64,000 nt of DNA, taken from assembly GCA_903895725.1 (NCBI GenBank), contig CAITUV010000020.1, positions 62,001 through 126,000 on the forward strand. The letters run 5' to 3'. Position numbers and translations under genes: made by a program. The first letter of the stretch is position 1. Each line of letters begins with the position of its first letter. The DNA comes from an uncultured Myxococcales bacterium (lineage in GTDB: Bacteria > Myxococcota_A > UBA9042 > CAIXZC01). The notes beneath the pieces were generated by a model. That model saw only the letters and a program-made list of their open reading frames with translations, was not told the DNA's origin and searched no databases. Below, piece by piece: positions 17,102 to 26,932 of the stretch.

Positions 17102-17173
17102 CCATTCCCCCCGAGTCTCTCCTCACCATTCCCCCCAGACCTCGCCTCCCCATATCCCTCCAGTCCTCTCCGC
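17102..17173. repeat. 24-bp polypyrimidine tandem repeat in the intergenic region
   Basis: Three degenerate 24-bp units (17102-17125, 17126-17149, 17150-17173), each starting CCAT(A/T)(T/C)CC and made almost only of C and T on the plus strand, with traces of a further unit on each side. They fill the space between the ADYC and TPR lipoprotein genes. An AT-rich stretch (around 17191-17206) follows and may hold a promoter, but I cannot define one. Confidence 0.65.
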
Positions 17174-17269
17174 CCCCCATATTCCGCGGCTTCAAATGTT
17201 AATAAGCCTTGCAGCCACGCTACGTTCCGGCGGATGATGGCCCTGTCTGAACCGACGAGAGGGTGGCCG

Positions 17270-20200
17270 ATGAAATCGGGGTGGATTGCGACCTGCGTAT
17301 TGATCTCCCTTGCCTCGGGATGCTCTCCGGCAGTCCGGCAGCCGGCTGCCGCCGATGGCCCGGCACCGCAGGCTGCGGCGGACGACCCGGAGTATCGTGC
17401 CGCCGTCTCGCTCCTTGCGGCTGGGCCGGTCGACCGGTACGTTCCTCTCGGGTGGCTCGACAACGGTCGAAAGGCCCTGGGCTCGGTGGTCGATGCCACC
17501 GACTTACGCGGCAACCCGGCACCGGCCCTTCTGTGGGCTGACCTTGCTGGACGGGGAGTCATCGAGCGCCCGGATTCGGACCTCGTGTTCGAGATCCTGT
17601 CCGAGCACGTCCGGATCGCCAACCATGCGCTGGCCTCGGAACACGGGCGCAACAGCCTGGACCGCCTCCGGAAGTTCTCCTCCCTGGACCCGATTCGAGC
17701 GGCCTGGGTTGCCGTCCTTGCGGTCCAGTCGAAGATAGCGATCACCCGGATGCCGGATGGCTCGTTCAGCACTCGATACTGGTCGTCGGCCATGCCCGAG
17801 GTCCGGGAGGAGATTGCGGCCGTCGAAGCTCTGCTCGGGCCGTTGACCGCGCCGCAGCAGGCCGACCGTCCCCTGTTCGACGCGTGGCTCAAGCTCCGCA
17901 TCGCCTGGGCCTCGATCCTGTGCGACATGCTGATTGGCGAGGTGGCCGTGCTGAGCCGCACACAGCCCGATGACTGGAAGAGCACCCAGCAGGCGTACGA
18001 GAAGCGTCTGCACCAGGCCATCTGGTATGTTCCGGCGGAACGATTCCCTTCGGTCACGGCGCTGCTGTACCTGAAGCTGGCCCGATTCCATCGCCTCTAC
18101 GGCGAGGTGGGCAAGGCAACCGACGACCTCAACGTGGCGCGCAAGCTCGTCACGCAGGCCAAGGACCTGGACGGCATCGCCCGGGTGGATGTGGCGGAGG
18201 CAGACTCCATCCTGACTCCGGGATGCAGCGTCGAGATGCTCGGTGCGCGCGTGGGCGGTCCGGATGTGGATTCCCGGCTCGCCGAGCCTCCGCCCGACAT
18301 CCGGCCTCCGGAGCCGGAGACGGTTTGGCGTGAACGGGCCGACAAGGCCGTACCGCTGCTTCTGCGTGCCGAGGCGACGTTCCGCACCGTCAACAACCCG
18401 CTGGGCCTGTCGGCAACCCGGATTCGCCGAGGTTACATCGAGGCACGCCTGGGCAACTACGACGAGGCTGCCGAGTTCTACCGCCAGGCCGAGGCCGCCT
18501 CTGCCTCCGTCCCGGATTCCTCCGGCCAGGCGTTGGCTTGGTTCCACCTCGTGGCCCTGCACCTGTCGGCCGGGGAGATCGGCCGCGCCCAACAAGACGC
18601 TCAGGAGCTCTTCAAGCTCCTCCAGGGAAGCGGCTTGACCCCGCTTGCCGCCGGCATGGGCGAGGCTCTGCTCGGAATGGCAGGCCGGGAGATGACGCGC
18701 TTTGGAACCCCCAACCAACGCCTGGCGGTGATGCACCTGTCGGCCCGATGCTTCGAAGTCGCAAACCAGCCGCTTCTCACCCTGCGCCACCACGTCTCCC
18801 TGCTCAAGCTGGCGGCCCATTTCGGGTACATCGAGATCCTTCGCTTCTACGCTGCCCGGGTCCTTGCCGCCGAGCTCGTGCCTGCCACCGCATCCCCCGG
18901 GGCTGCGGCTGGGGCCAGGGAACAGCGCTGCATCGCTGCGCACGTGCTGGCCGCTGCGCTGTTGCGGAACCCTCTCTACGCGACCGACGCGGTCGAGCCA
19001 GCGCAGACGGCCCTGAGATGCGTCCTGGGAGCCCCAGCGCCTCCGGTCGGCCTGGACCCGGACGAAACGAGGCTGACTGCCGCTCTGGCCCTGGCCGCAG
19101 TGGGCCGGCCTGACGAGGCCTACCCGCTCCTCCCCGGTGACGATCCCGACCTGGTGCTCCAGGTGGCGGCACGGGGAGGCCAGACCCGCCGTCTCGTGGA
19201 GCTTGCGCGAAAATCGGTGGCGGAGGCCAGGGCCGCCCTGGATGCCGAGATGGCCCGCCTTCCCCCTCCGCCGGAGGTCGATGAGGGGGCCGAACCTCCT
19301 CCGCCCGAGGAGCTTCCCGAGGAAGTCAAGACCGCCAAGGCCATCCTGGCCGAAGAGCTCGTCCGCCTTGCCGGTGCCCTGCTCGACGATGCGGCAACCC
19401 GCGGGCCGACGACGACCGGGAAACCCTCGCCCGAAGCAGAAGAGGCGCAGATGCTCCTCGGAGAATGGAAGTCCCTGGGCATCGAGCGGAGCGCCCTGGA
19501 CAAGCGCCCATGGGAAGCTCTCTCCCTTCACGGACGCCTCGCGGCCGGCCTCGACCAGCCCGACGCTGCCTGGATGTTCTTCTCCGGGGCCTTTCAGCTC
19601 CTCCTGGACGAGCGGGACCGGATTCCCGGGGCATCCCGCAAGGCTGCCTTCACCCGCTCCGTGTCCCCGAGCCTGCGGCGGATTCAGTCATTCCTGCTGG
19701 CCTATTCCGGTCGGCAATTCGAGCTTCCCGGGATGGGGACGATGAACGGGGCCTCCGGGGCCTTGTGGATCCACGAGGATCTCAAGGCGCATGCCCTTGC
19801 TGGTCTTCTCGTCACCGGTATGGACTACCAGGCGCGGCTGCTGGATCCGCAGGACGGGCTGGCATTCTCTGCGCTCGGCCAGCGCATGAGGAACTCCCGA
19901 TGCGAGGAGGAGTACTGGGCGCAGGCCGAAGATGCTCCCCCGGGACGAGCTCAGGCCGCCCGCTCGGAGCACGAGAACGTGGAAGTGTGGCTCGACCAGG
20001 CCGTGCGCGACCTCGGCCGAAAGTACCCGGCCCTCGCATTCGCACGGGGCGAGCTTCCTGTGCCCGCCACGACCGAGCTCGTCCAGCTGGCAGCACAACG
20101 ACGGGCTACGTTCGTCGTTTACGCAGCGGCCCTGGTCGATCCCTACGCCTGGATTGTGAGTGCGGATGGCATCCGCGTCGTGCGCCTTGGCACAAGCTCA

Positions 20201-21256
20201 GCGCAGCTGGGCCTCCTCGTGCAGGATCTCCTGACCCTCCTGGCGAAGGGCACGCAGACCCCGGCGCCAGGCGCGACCGGCGCCCCGACGGGGGCTATGG
20301 CTCCGGGCCAGCCAGGCGCAGCGCCTCCGGGCCAGACTGCCGAGTCGGTGCAGGCCCGATTGTACGAGCTCCTCATCCAGCCGCTGGCACCCATGCTGCC
20401 GGCCGGAGAAACCGTGGCCATCGTCCCCGACGGACCGCTCCATTCCCTTCCGTTCGGCGTCCTGTCCCATGGAGGGATCCCGTTTGCCGAGGAACATCCG
20501 TACTTCGTGGTCCCCACGATCACCCTTGCCGCTCAGCTGGCGAGCAGGGGTGCTCCGGCCCTCTCGCTGAACAACGGGATCTTCGTGGAAGGGGACCCCT
20601 TGCTCGCTCCGGCCGATGGCACGGCAGCGAAGGTGCGCCTCCTGGACATCCATGCCGGCGGTTTGCCTCAGGCATCGGCTGCCGACAGCCGCTGCTCGCC
20701 GCTGGCTGACCGGTTCTCTGCGGACTCGGCCCAGGGGTCCAACGCGGTCGCTCTGGGCGCCGCTGCCTCCGAGATTTCCTATGCCAAGCTTGCTCCGGAA
20801 GCAGGCGTGCTTCACCTCTCGGCCCCGCTGCTGCGATTTGCTGCGGAGCCGATGCACACGGGACTCCTGCTGGCCCGTTCCGAGGTGGGTGACGACGACG
20901 GTCTGCTGCAGGCGTGGGAGCTTGCGGCCCGCCCGCTCCGTGCCGCTCTGGTCGTGGTCGAGGCGACGCAGGAGGCATCGGGGCTTCTGTCGGATGAAGA
21001 GGCTCTGGCCGGGGTCGCACGAGGCTTCTTCACGGCGGGAGTGCCGGTCGTGGTGACCAACCTGCTCCCGGTATCGCCGGAGGCTTCGGCCGCCTTCTTT
21101 GCACGATTCTATGAGTCGCTTGGGTCAGGTACCACGGTCTCTCGAGCAGTGCGCGACGCGAACCTGGCGCTCCGCTCGGATCCCCGTTTCTCGTCTCCGG
21201 CGACGTGGGGAGCATTCGTAGCCGTCGGCCTCGGGGATCTCACCGTCTCGAAGTGA
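17270..21256 (+). CDS. TPR lipoprotein with C-terminal CHAT-like domain lacking the catalytic dyad
   Basis: 1328 residues from the ATG at 17270; a start at 17234 is open but the later one gives a proper signal peptide ending at LASGC (Cys18). The central part is helical with TPR-like repeats (clear at about 370-540). The last ~290 residues follow the CHAT (caspase HetF-associated) pattern: AIVPDGPLHSLPFGVL (~1045), a region equal to the LHLATHG strand (~1180), one equal to LVVLSACETG (~1228), then GVARGFFTAGVPVVV and the terminal WGAFVAVG. The catalytic His position reads P in LHLSAPLL and the Cys position reads T in VVVEATQEA. It is therefore probably a pseudoprotease used for binding. Being a lipoprotein, it would act outside the cytoplasm, unlike most CHAT proteins. 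Confidence 0.85.
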   Translation: MKSGWIATCVLISLASGCSPAVRQPAAADGPAPQAAADDPEYRAAVSLLAAGPVDRYVPLGWLDNGRKALGSVVDATDLRGNPAPALLWADLAGRGVIERPDSDLVFEILSEHVRIANHALASEHGRNSLDRLRKFSSLDPIRAAWVAVLAVQSKIAITRMPDGSFSTRYWSSAMPEVREEIAAVEALLGPLTAPQQADRPLFDAWLKLRIAWASILCDMLIGEVAVLSRTQPDDWKSTQQAYEKRLHQAIWYVPAERFPSVTALLYLKLARFHRLYGEVGKATDDLNVARKLVTQAKDLDGIARVDVAEADSILTPGCSVEMLGARVGGPDVDSRLAEPPPDIRPPEPETVWRERADKAVPLLLRAEATFRTVNNPLGLSATRIRRGYIEARLGNYDEAAEFYRQAEAASASVPDSSGQALAWFHLVALHLSAGEIGRAQQDAQELFKLLQGSGLTPLAAGMGEALLGMAGREMTRFGTPNQRLAVMHLSARCFEVANQPLLTLRHHVSLLKLAAHFGYIEILRFYAARVLAAELVPATASPGAAAGAREQRCIAAHVLAAALLRNPLYATDAVEPAQTALRCVLGAPAPPVGLDPDETRLTAALALAAVGRPDEAYPLLPGDDPDLVLQVAARGGQTRRLVELARKSVAEARAALDAEMARLPPPPEVDEGAEPPPPEELPEEVKTAKAILAEELVRLAGALLDDAATRGPTTTGKPSPEAEEAQMLLGEWKSLGIERSALDKRPWEALSLHGRLAAGLDQPDAAWMFFSGAFQLLLDERDRIPGASRKAAFTRSVSPSLRRIQSFLLAYSGRQFELPGMGTMNGASGALWIHEDLKAHALAGLLVTGMDYQARLLDPQDGLAFSALGQRMRNSRCEEEYWAQAEDAPPGRAQAARSEHENVEVWLDQAVRDLGRKYPALAFARGELPVPATTELVQLAAQRRATFVVYAAALVDPYAWIVSADGIRVVRLGTSSAQLGLLVQDLLTLLAKGTQTPAPGATGAPTGAMAPGQPGAAPPGQTAESVQARLYELLIQPLAPMLPAGETVAIVPDGPLHSLPFGVLSHGGIPFAEEHPYFVVPTITLAAQLASRGAPALSLNNGIFVEGDPLLAPADGTAAKVRLLDIHAGGLPQASAADSRCSPLADRFSADSAQGSNAVALGAAASEISYAKLAPEAGVLHLSAPLLRFAAEPMHTGLLLARSEVGDDDGLLQAWELAARPLRAALVVVEATQEASGLLSDEEALAGVARGFFTAGVPVVVTNLLPVSPEASAAFFARFYESLGSGTTVSRAVRDANLALRSDPRFSSPATWGAFVAVGLGDLTVSK

Positions 21257-21301
21257 CCCAGTCGGAGGCAGCCCTGCCCACGCCGGTCGGACGAACAGCG
21301 G

Positions 21302-22477
21302 TCAAAGCGTGGCGTGCTTCTGGGCGATGGCCTCGGCCAACCGATCGAGGGCGGCCTGGTCCTCGGCCTTGGGCACCCCTCGTGCCAAAACGGGCGGGAT
21401 GATCTCGACCTTGAGATTCGGGACCATGGCGGCAAGCTGCTCCACCACCTTGCCTCCCCAGCTGAACGAGCCGATGACCGACAGGAAGCGGGCTTTGGGC
21501 CGGATCAGGTTCGCCAGCGATGCGGCGTAGGCGACCTTGGGATGAGGGCCGGCCAGGACGGTGGGCGTACCGATCACGATGGTCGCTGCATCCACCAGGA
21601 GCATGGCCAGCTTCCCGACGTCGGGCTCGGCCAGGTTCACCTGCTCGGCGCGCACGCCCAGACGGGCGCACGCCTCCACGAAGTGCTCCACGAGCCGGCG
21701 CGTGCTGTCGTGCATCGAGATGTACGGCACCACGACGAGGTTCTTGGGCGGAGCGCTGAGCCACTCCCTGTACGCGTCCAGGATGAGCGCAGGATGGTCG
21801 TGGATCGGCCCGTGGCTCGGAGCGATCAGAGCAGGTTCCAGGACGGTCACCTTCTCCATGTTCTTCTGGATGAAGGAGCGGAAGGGCATCATGATCTCGG
21901 CGTAGTAGCGCTTGGCACCGGGCAGCACCAGGGGGTCGTTGCCGGCAAACATCTCGCTCGTGGCGAGGTGGGAGCCGAACAGGTCACACGTGAACAGGAT
22001 CCGGCGCTCGGGAAGCCAGGTCAGCATCGTCTCGGGCCAGTGTACCCATGGAAAATGGATGAACTCGAGCGTGAGTCCCCCGATGTCAATCCTCTCCCGG
22101 TCCGCCACCGTCCGGATCCGCCCCGGCGCAATGCCGAGCAGGTCCACGATCATGCCCTTGCACTTCTCAGTGGCCAGCACCACGGCCTCCGGATATTTCG
22201 CCAGCACCGCGGGAATGGCGCCGGAATGGTCCTGCTCGGCATGGTGGCAGACGACGTAGTCGATTCGCTGCACTCCGCCGTTTTCGAGCCGGGCCAACAG
22301 GACATCCGTGAACCCCGGGTCGACCGAATCCATGAGCACTGTCTTTTCCGCTCCCCGAACCAGATAGGCGTTGTAGCTGGTTCCATCCGGAAGCGGGATC
22401 AGCTCGTCGAACAGCCTCCGGTCCCAATCCACCGCTCCGACCCAGGCAACTCCTTCCACGACCGCACGTTCCTTCAT
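21302..22477 (-). CDS. Flavodiiron protein (A-type flavoprotein, FprA-like)
   Basis: 391 residues; GGGGAGG precedes the ATG at 22477. The N-terminal beta-lactamase-like domain has the diiron ligand set H79-x-E81-x-D83-H84 (HHAEQDH), then His in PWVHWPE, Asp in FTCDLFGSH and His in PSHGPI. These are all the usual ligands. The C-terminal flavodoxin-like domain (from about residue 250) would bind FMN. The family reduces O2 to water or NO to N2O in the cytoplasm, taking electrons from rubredoxin. There is no fused rubredoxin domain; a free rubredoxin gene lies at 39595-39753. Flanking genes encode lipoproteins, so context does not say which gas is the substrate. Confidence 0.93.
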   Translation of the reverse strand: MKERAVVEGVAWVGAVDWDRRLFDELIPLPDGTSYNAYLVRGAEKTVLMDSVDPGFTDVLLARLENGGVQRIDYVVCHHAEQDHSGAIPAVLAKYPEAVVLATEKCKGMIVDLLGIAPGRIRTVADRERIDIGGLTLEFIHFPWVHWPETMLTWLPERRILFTCDLFGSHLATSEMFAGNDPLVLPGAKRYYAEIMMPFRSFIQKNMEKVTVLEPALIAPSHGPIHDHPALILDAYREWLSAPPKNLVVVPYISMHDSTRRLVEHFVEACARLGVRAEQVNLAEPDVGKLAMLLVDAATIVIGTPTVLAGPHPKVAYAASLANLIRPKARFLSVIGSFSWGGKVVEQLAAMVPNLKVEIIPPVLARGVPKAEDQAALDRLAEAIAQKHATL

Positions 22478-22571
22478 CGTCAGACCTCCCCTCGGACAAT
22501 CAGCCGGTGCGAACAATAGATCCGAAGGCGCTTCCGGACAACCGCAAAGGACGCGGCGCCCGCGCAGCGGG

Positions 22572-22600
22572 TTGTCTCGACCTGTCCTTCATGCTACCTT
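22572..22600 (+). promoter_or_regulatory. Candidate extended -10 promoter of the large Cys-rich beta-helix lipoprotein gene
   Basis: TTGTCT (22572-22577), a 17-base spacer and TACCTT (22595-22600) preceded by TGC, an extended -10 pattern. The predicted start site near 22607 lies 29 bases before the ATG at 22636. Confidence 0.4.
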
Positions 22601-22635
22601 GCCGGGGTGCGGTTGATTCGGACGGGAGGCTTGAA

Positions 22636-25600
22636 ATGCGGGTTTGGAGACTCGTTGCGATGGCCGTAGTGTTTGCGGCAGGGTGTGGAGGCAAGTCGCA
22701 GGTTGTCGAGATCGATCTGCCCGATGTGTCCGCTGAGGCGGAGGCAACTTCCCCTGACGTGATCCTGGCACCGAAGGACACCGTCGATGCGCTCGACGGC
22801 AGTGACGTCTTCGAGCCTGTGGACCTGGTGGAAGTCGAGCTGCCCGGACCGGCCTGTGCTCCAGGCGAAGGGTGCTTCCTCGATCCGTGCACGAAGAACA
22901 GTCAGTGCCTGGTCGGCTGGTGCGTAACGCACCTGGGAGCCGGCGTCTGCACGCAGCTGTGTCAGGACGAGTGCCCGTCCGGTTGGAGCTGCCAGCAGGT
23001 AGCGGGAACGGAGCCGGACCTCGTGTTTGTCTGCGTGTCGAGCTTCGCCAATCTCTGCCGCCCCTGTGCCACCAATGCGGACTGCAAGAGCGTGGGCAGC
23101 GCCAACGACGTCTGCGTCCGCTACGACGACCAGGGGAGCTTCTGCGGGGGCCCTTGCCAGGAGGACAAGGACTGTCCCGGCGGATATTCCTGTGCCGACG
23201 TCAAGACCGTGGACGGCATCGACACGCGTCAGTGCATCCTGGAGGAGGGGGAATGCCCGTGCACCGACCTCTCGGTGGCCACCGGGGCCTGGACCGAGTG
23301 CCTCGTCTCCGGAGGGGCCGGAACCTGCAAGGGAATGCGGATCTGCACGGCCAAGGGGCTGACCGGCTGCGATGCGGAGACGCCGCAGCCCGAGAGCTGC
23401 AACGGCATCGACGATGACTGTGACGGGCAGATCGACGAGGCCACCGAAGTCGACGGGCAGGTCCAGTCGGCCTGCGACGACGGAAACGATTGCACCAAAG
23501 ACGTGTGCCAGGGGGAAGCCGGCTGCACTTGGGAGCCGGAGACCGGAATCGAATGCAAGGATGGCGACTCCTGCACCGTGGCCGACCACTGCGACCAGGG
23601 AATCTGCGTCGGCACTCCCGTTGCCTGCGACGACCTCAATCCGTGCACCGACGACGGCTGCGACGGCTCGGGCGGATGTCAGTTCGTTCCCAACAGCGCC
23701 CCCTGCAATGATGGGGACCCTTGCACCGTGGCCGATTCCTGCAGCGAGGGGGCCTGCTCCGGCTTCCCGCTCGCCTGCGACTGCCAGACCGACCAGGACT
23801 GCCTGGCCTATGAAGATGGCGACCTGTGCACAGGGGTCCTCCTCTGTGACCAGGAGGAGCTTCCCTACCACTGCAAGGTGGACCCGGCCACGGTACCGGA
23901 ATGCCCGCAGCCCTCAGGACCCGATGCGGTCTGCCTGGCTCCGTCCTGCTCTCCGGAGACGGGGGAGTGCTCGTTCATGGCGGCCAACGAAGGCAAGGCC
24001 TGTGACGACGGGGACGCCTGCACCCTGGGCGATGTCTGCGCCGAAGGCCTCTGCTCGGCTGGAATTCCGGTCAACTGTGCGGACGACAACCCGTGTACCG
24101 ACAACTCCTGCTCGGCAGAAACGGGGTGCGTCAGCACGCCCAATGCCGCTGCGTGCGACGACGGCAACCCGTGCACGCTCTCGGACTCGTGTGCGGAAGG
24201 GCAGTGCCAGCCCGGTCAGCCGGCCTCGTGCGACGACCAGAACGCGTGCACCGACGACTCGTGTGATCCGGTCCTCGGCTGCATCCACCCGCCCAACGCG
24301 GCCCCATGCGATGATGATAATGCCTGCACCACCGGCGACCATTGCGCCCTGGGTGCCTGCGCTGCAGGCGGGTTTGTCGGTTGCGGAGACGGCAACCCGT
24401 GCACCACCGACTCCTGTGACCCCGTGGCCGGGTGCGTGTACGTGCTCAACGAAATGCCCTGCGACGACGGCAACGTGTGCACGATGCAGGACCAGTGTAA
24501 ACAGGGAGTCTGCAGCGGTCAGGGCACATTGGCCTGCAGCGACCTGAACCCGTGCACGGACGACTCGTGCGACAAGACGGTGGGCTGCGTGTTCGCCCCC
24601 AACACGGCCCCCTGCGATGACCAGGACGTGTGCACGTTCGGGAGCCAGTGCAAGAACGGCTCCTGCGCCACGGGAGAGCCCCTCGACTGCTCGGACGGAA
24701 ATGCCTGCACCGACGACGCATGTGCACCCGGAGTCGGGTGCATCCACTCCCCGACTGCGTGCGACGACTCGAACTCCTGCACCCAGGATTCCTGCCAGCC
24801 CGGTCAGGGGTGCGTGCACACGCCGCTTCCCGACAACACGCTTTGCCCCGGCCTGGGAACCTGGTCGTGCAAGAATGGCCAGTGCGTGAAGTGCTTCCCG
24901 GTGTGTGCGGGAAAGCAGTGCGGGGCCGACGGCTGCGGCGGCGAATGCGGCCTCTGCAACGGGGCCAACCACGAGACCTGCCTGGCCGGTGCCTGTGTGT
25001 GCGATGCAGCGGCCGGCTACCACCTTGCGGGCGACGGCAAGAGCTGCACCGCCGACCCCTGCAACCCCAACCCCTGCAAGCCCGCCAACCACGAGCTGTG
25101 CGATGCCGGGAAGTGCGTGTGCGACGCAGCCAAGGGCTACCACCTCGGGAAGGACGGATCCACCTGCACGACCGATCCGTGCGACCCCAATCCATGCGAC
25201 CCCGCGCTCAACCTCGTCTGCGAGGCCGGCAAGTGCGAGCCGTACAACCAGGTTGGCGGCATCCTCGAGCCCGGAACCGTTTGGACCGAGCAGGGGGGGC
25301 CCTATCTGGCTACCAGCCCGCTCCTGGTCGAGAAGGGACAGACCCTCGTCATCGAGCCCGGGACGGTGATCAAGTTCGACCCCGGAAAGTACCTCAAGGT
25401 GGAGGGGACTCTCATCGCGGTCGGAACGCAGGACAAGCCCATCACGTTCACGAGCAAGAGCCTCGACCCGAAGGCCGGCGACTGGGGTGGAATCCAGATC
25501 CGACCTACGGGCGGCAGCACGTTCGACCCCAACCAGACCTGGACAGGGGGCACCAAGTTCCAGTACGTCACCATCGAGTACGCCAACGTCGGCCTCTACG

Positions 25601-26844
25601 TGTACAACACGGGCCTTCTTGTCGACTTGTGCCTCTTCCGCTTCAACAACACGGCCATCGAGATCCGGGCCACCTGGAACTTCCTGTTGACCAACAGCAA
25701 GGTGGTATCCAACGGCACGGGCCTGTACTCGCTCTACGAGTCCTACGGAGGCGATTCGGTATCTCCAATCACCGACACGCTCGTGCAGGGAACCACCTTC
25801 GAGAGCAACCAGTCGGGCATCGACCTGACCATGAACCAGCGGCACTTTGCGGGCCTCCTGGTGCGCAAGAACACGTTCTCGAAGAACAAGGGGACGGCGC
25901 TGCACGTGGGGGGCGGCGGGTACGGCCCCTACCTGCACAGTGCGGTCTTCGAGGAGAACCTGCTGGCAGCGAACGGCTCCGGCATCGTCTCGGGGGGGTA
26001 CTATGCGGCCGGAGTCAACGGTCCCCAGGTGGGATCGGCCCTGCTGCCCATGCCCGAGTACCCGATGACCATCCGGAACAACCTCGTCGAATCGAGCTCG
26101 GGAGCCGGCCTAAGCGTCGATGCCGGAGGGGTGAAACACCTCGTCGAAGGCAACACGCTCTACAAGAACGGCTCGGGCCTGGGCTGGGGCAGCAATTCTT
26201 ATCAGGCCAACATGGTCCGCACGAACTCGCTCGTCGACAACGGGTCCGGAATCACCGTCGGCAGCAACGTCTCTCAGCTGACGCTGACGAAGAACGTGTG
26301 GACCGGAAACGCCGGCTCGACGCTCATCAAGATTTCGGGGGGCTCGGGTACCAAGGTGACCTTGAGCTCGCTGGTCCATGCCGGGAAGTACCTGGTCGAA
26401 AACGTCACGACACAGGACGTCACGGCAACCTCGAACTGGTGGGGAACCACGCTGGAGAGCGCGGTCAAGGCCCTCATCTACGACTACTCGGACAACTTCG
26501 AGCTGGGCAAGGTGCTGTACACCCCGTTCCTGCTGTCTCCGAGCCCGGACTGCCCGCCGCTCCCTCCCGCGCAGGTGGTCAAGTTGGCCGTGGCCGGGGG
26601 AGTGCAGGTCACCTGGGCAGCAAACACCGAGCCCGACGTGGCCGGCTACCGGGTCTACCGGGGGGAACGACAGGGGTTCACCTTCCCGCAAGTGACCCAG
26701 GCCGGCAACGTGACCACCCTGCTCCTGGCCGGCGCCGACGTAGCCGACCCCATCGCGGTGACCTGCATCGATGCTCAGGCGGATGGTGATGGAGATCACT
26801 TCGACGGCCATGAGAGCTGGTTTGGGTATGCGGTAGGGCCATAG
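22636..26844 (+). CDS. Very large Cys-rich lipoprotein with parallel beta-helix and fibronectin III-like end
   Basis: 1402 residues from the ATG at 22636, with GGGAGG 7 bases upstream. Lipobox FAAGC (Cys17). Near residue 255 is a MopE-type motif, SCNGIDDDCDGQIDE. About thirteen repeats of the form CDDGNPCTxDSCDxxxGC follow to about residue 760, each with paired Cys. EGF-like or Cys-knot modules reach to about 870. Residues ~930-1310 are rich in Asn, Gly and hydrophobics, with repeating N-x-(L/I/V)-x2-N steps typical of a right-handed parallel beta-helix (PbH1), a fold used for polysaccharide binding or cleavage. The last ~70 residues contain VQVTWAANTEPDVAGYRVYRG, a fibronectin III strand pattern. 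No catalytic residue can be assigned. Surface polysaccharide binding is a reasonable inference. Confidence 0.85.
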   Translation: MRVWRLVAMAVVFAAGCGGKSQVVEIDLPDVSAEAEATSPDVILAPKDTVDALDGSDVFEPVDLVEVELPGPACAPGEGCFLDPCTKNSQCLVGWCVTHLGAGVCTQLCQDECPSGWSCQQVAGTEPDLVFVCVSSFANLCRPCATNADCKSVGSANDVCVRYDDQGSFCGGPCQEDKDCPGGYSCADVKTVDGIDTRQCILEEGECPCTDLSVATGAWTECLVSGGAGTCKGMRICTAKGLTGCDAETPQPESCNGIDDDCDGQIDEATEVDGQVQSACDDGNDCTKDVCQGEAGCTWEPETGIECKDGDSCTVADHCDQGICVGTPVACDDLNPCTDDGCDGSGGCQFVPNSAPCNDGDPCTVADSCSEGACSGFPLACDCQTDQDCLAYEDGDLCTGVLLCDQEELPYHCKVDPATVPECPQPSGPDAVCLAPSCSPETGECSFMAANEGKACDDGDACTLGDVCAEGLCSAGIPVNCADDNPCTDNSCSAETGCVSTPNAAACDDGNPCTLSDSCAEGQCQPGQPASCDDQNACTDDSCDPVLGCIHPPNAAPCDDDNACTTGDHCALGACAAGGFVGCGDGNPCTTDSCDPVAGCVYVLNEMPCDDGNVCTMQDQCKQGVCSGQGTLACSDLNPCTDDSCDKTVGCVFAPNTAPCDDQDVCTFGSQCKNGSCATGEPLDCSDGNACTDDACAPGVGCIHSPTACDDSNSCTQDSCQPGQGCVHTPLPDNTLCPGLGTWSCKNGQCVKCFPVCAGKQCGADGCGGECGLCNGANHETCLAGACVCDAAAGYHLAGDGKSCTADPCNPNPCKPANHELCDAGKCVCDAAKGYHLGKDGSTCTTDPCDPNPCDPALNLVCEAGKCEPYNQVGGILEPGTVWTEQGGPYLATSPLLVEKGQTLVIEPGTVIKFDPGKYLKVEGTLIAVGTQDKPITFTSKSLDPKAGDWGGIQIRPTGGSTFDPNQTWTGGTKFQYVTIEYANVGLYVYNTGLLVDLCLFRFNNTAIEIRATWNFLLTNSKVVSNGTGLYSLYESYGGDSVSPITDTLVQGTTFESNQSGIDLTMNQRHFAGLLVRKNTFSKNKGTALHVGGGGYGPYLHSAVFEENLLAANGSGIVSGGYYAAGVNGPQVGSALLPMPEYPMTIRNNLVESSSGAGLSVDAGGVKHLVEGNTLYKNGSGLGWGSNSYQANMVRTNSLVDNGSGITVGSNVSQLTLTKNVWTGNAGSTLIKISGGSGTKVTLSSLVHAGKYLVENVTTQDVTATSNWWGTTLESAVKALIYDYSDNFELGKVLYTPFLLSPSPDCPPLPPAQVVKLAVAGGVQVTWAANTEPDVAGYRVYRGERQGFTFPQVTQAGNVTTLLLAGADVADPIAVTCIDAQADGDGDHFDGHESWFGYAVGP

Positions 26845-26932
26845 CGCCGGCGAGGCGTTGACGTCCGCTTCTTTCCGTGCAACATGATGACGATGCGGCA
26901 ACAGGAGTCGAGCCGCAAGCCCGGAGGGTGAC

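Noticed and set aside
23914..25938. Long open frame antisense to the Cys-rich beta-helix lipoprotein gene (674 codons)
   Set aside because: It exists because of high GC and codon bias of the opposite gene; it has no ribosome binding site, signal or domain.
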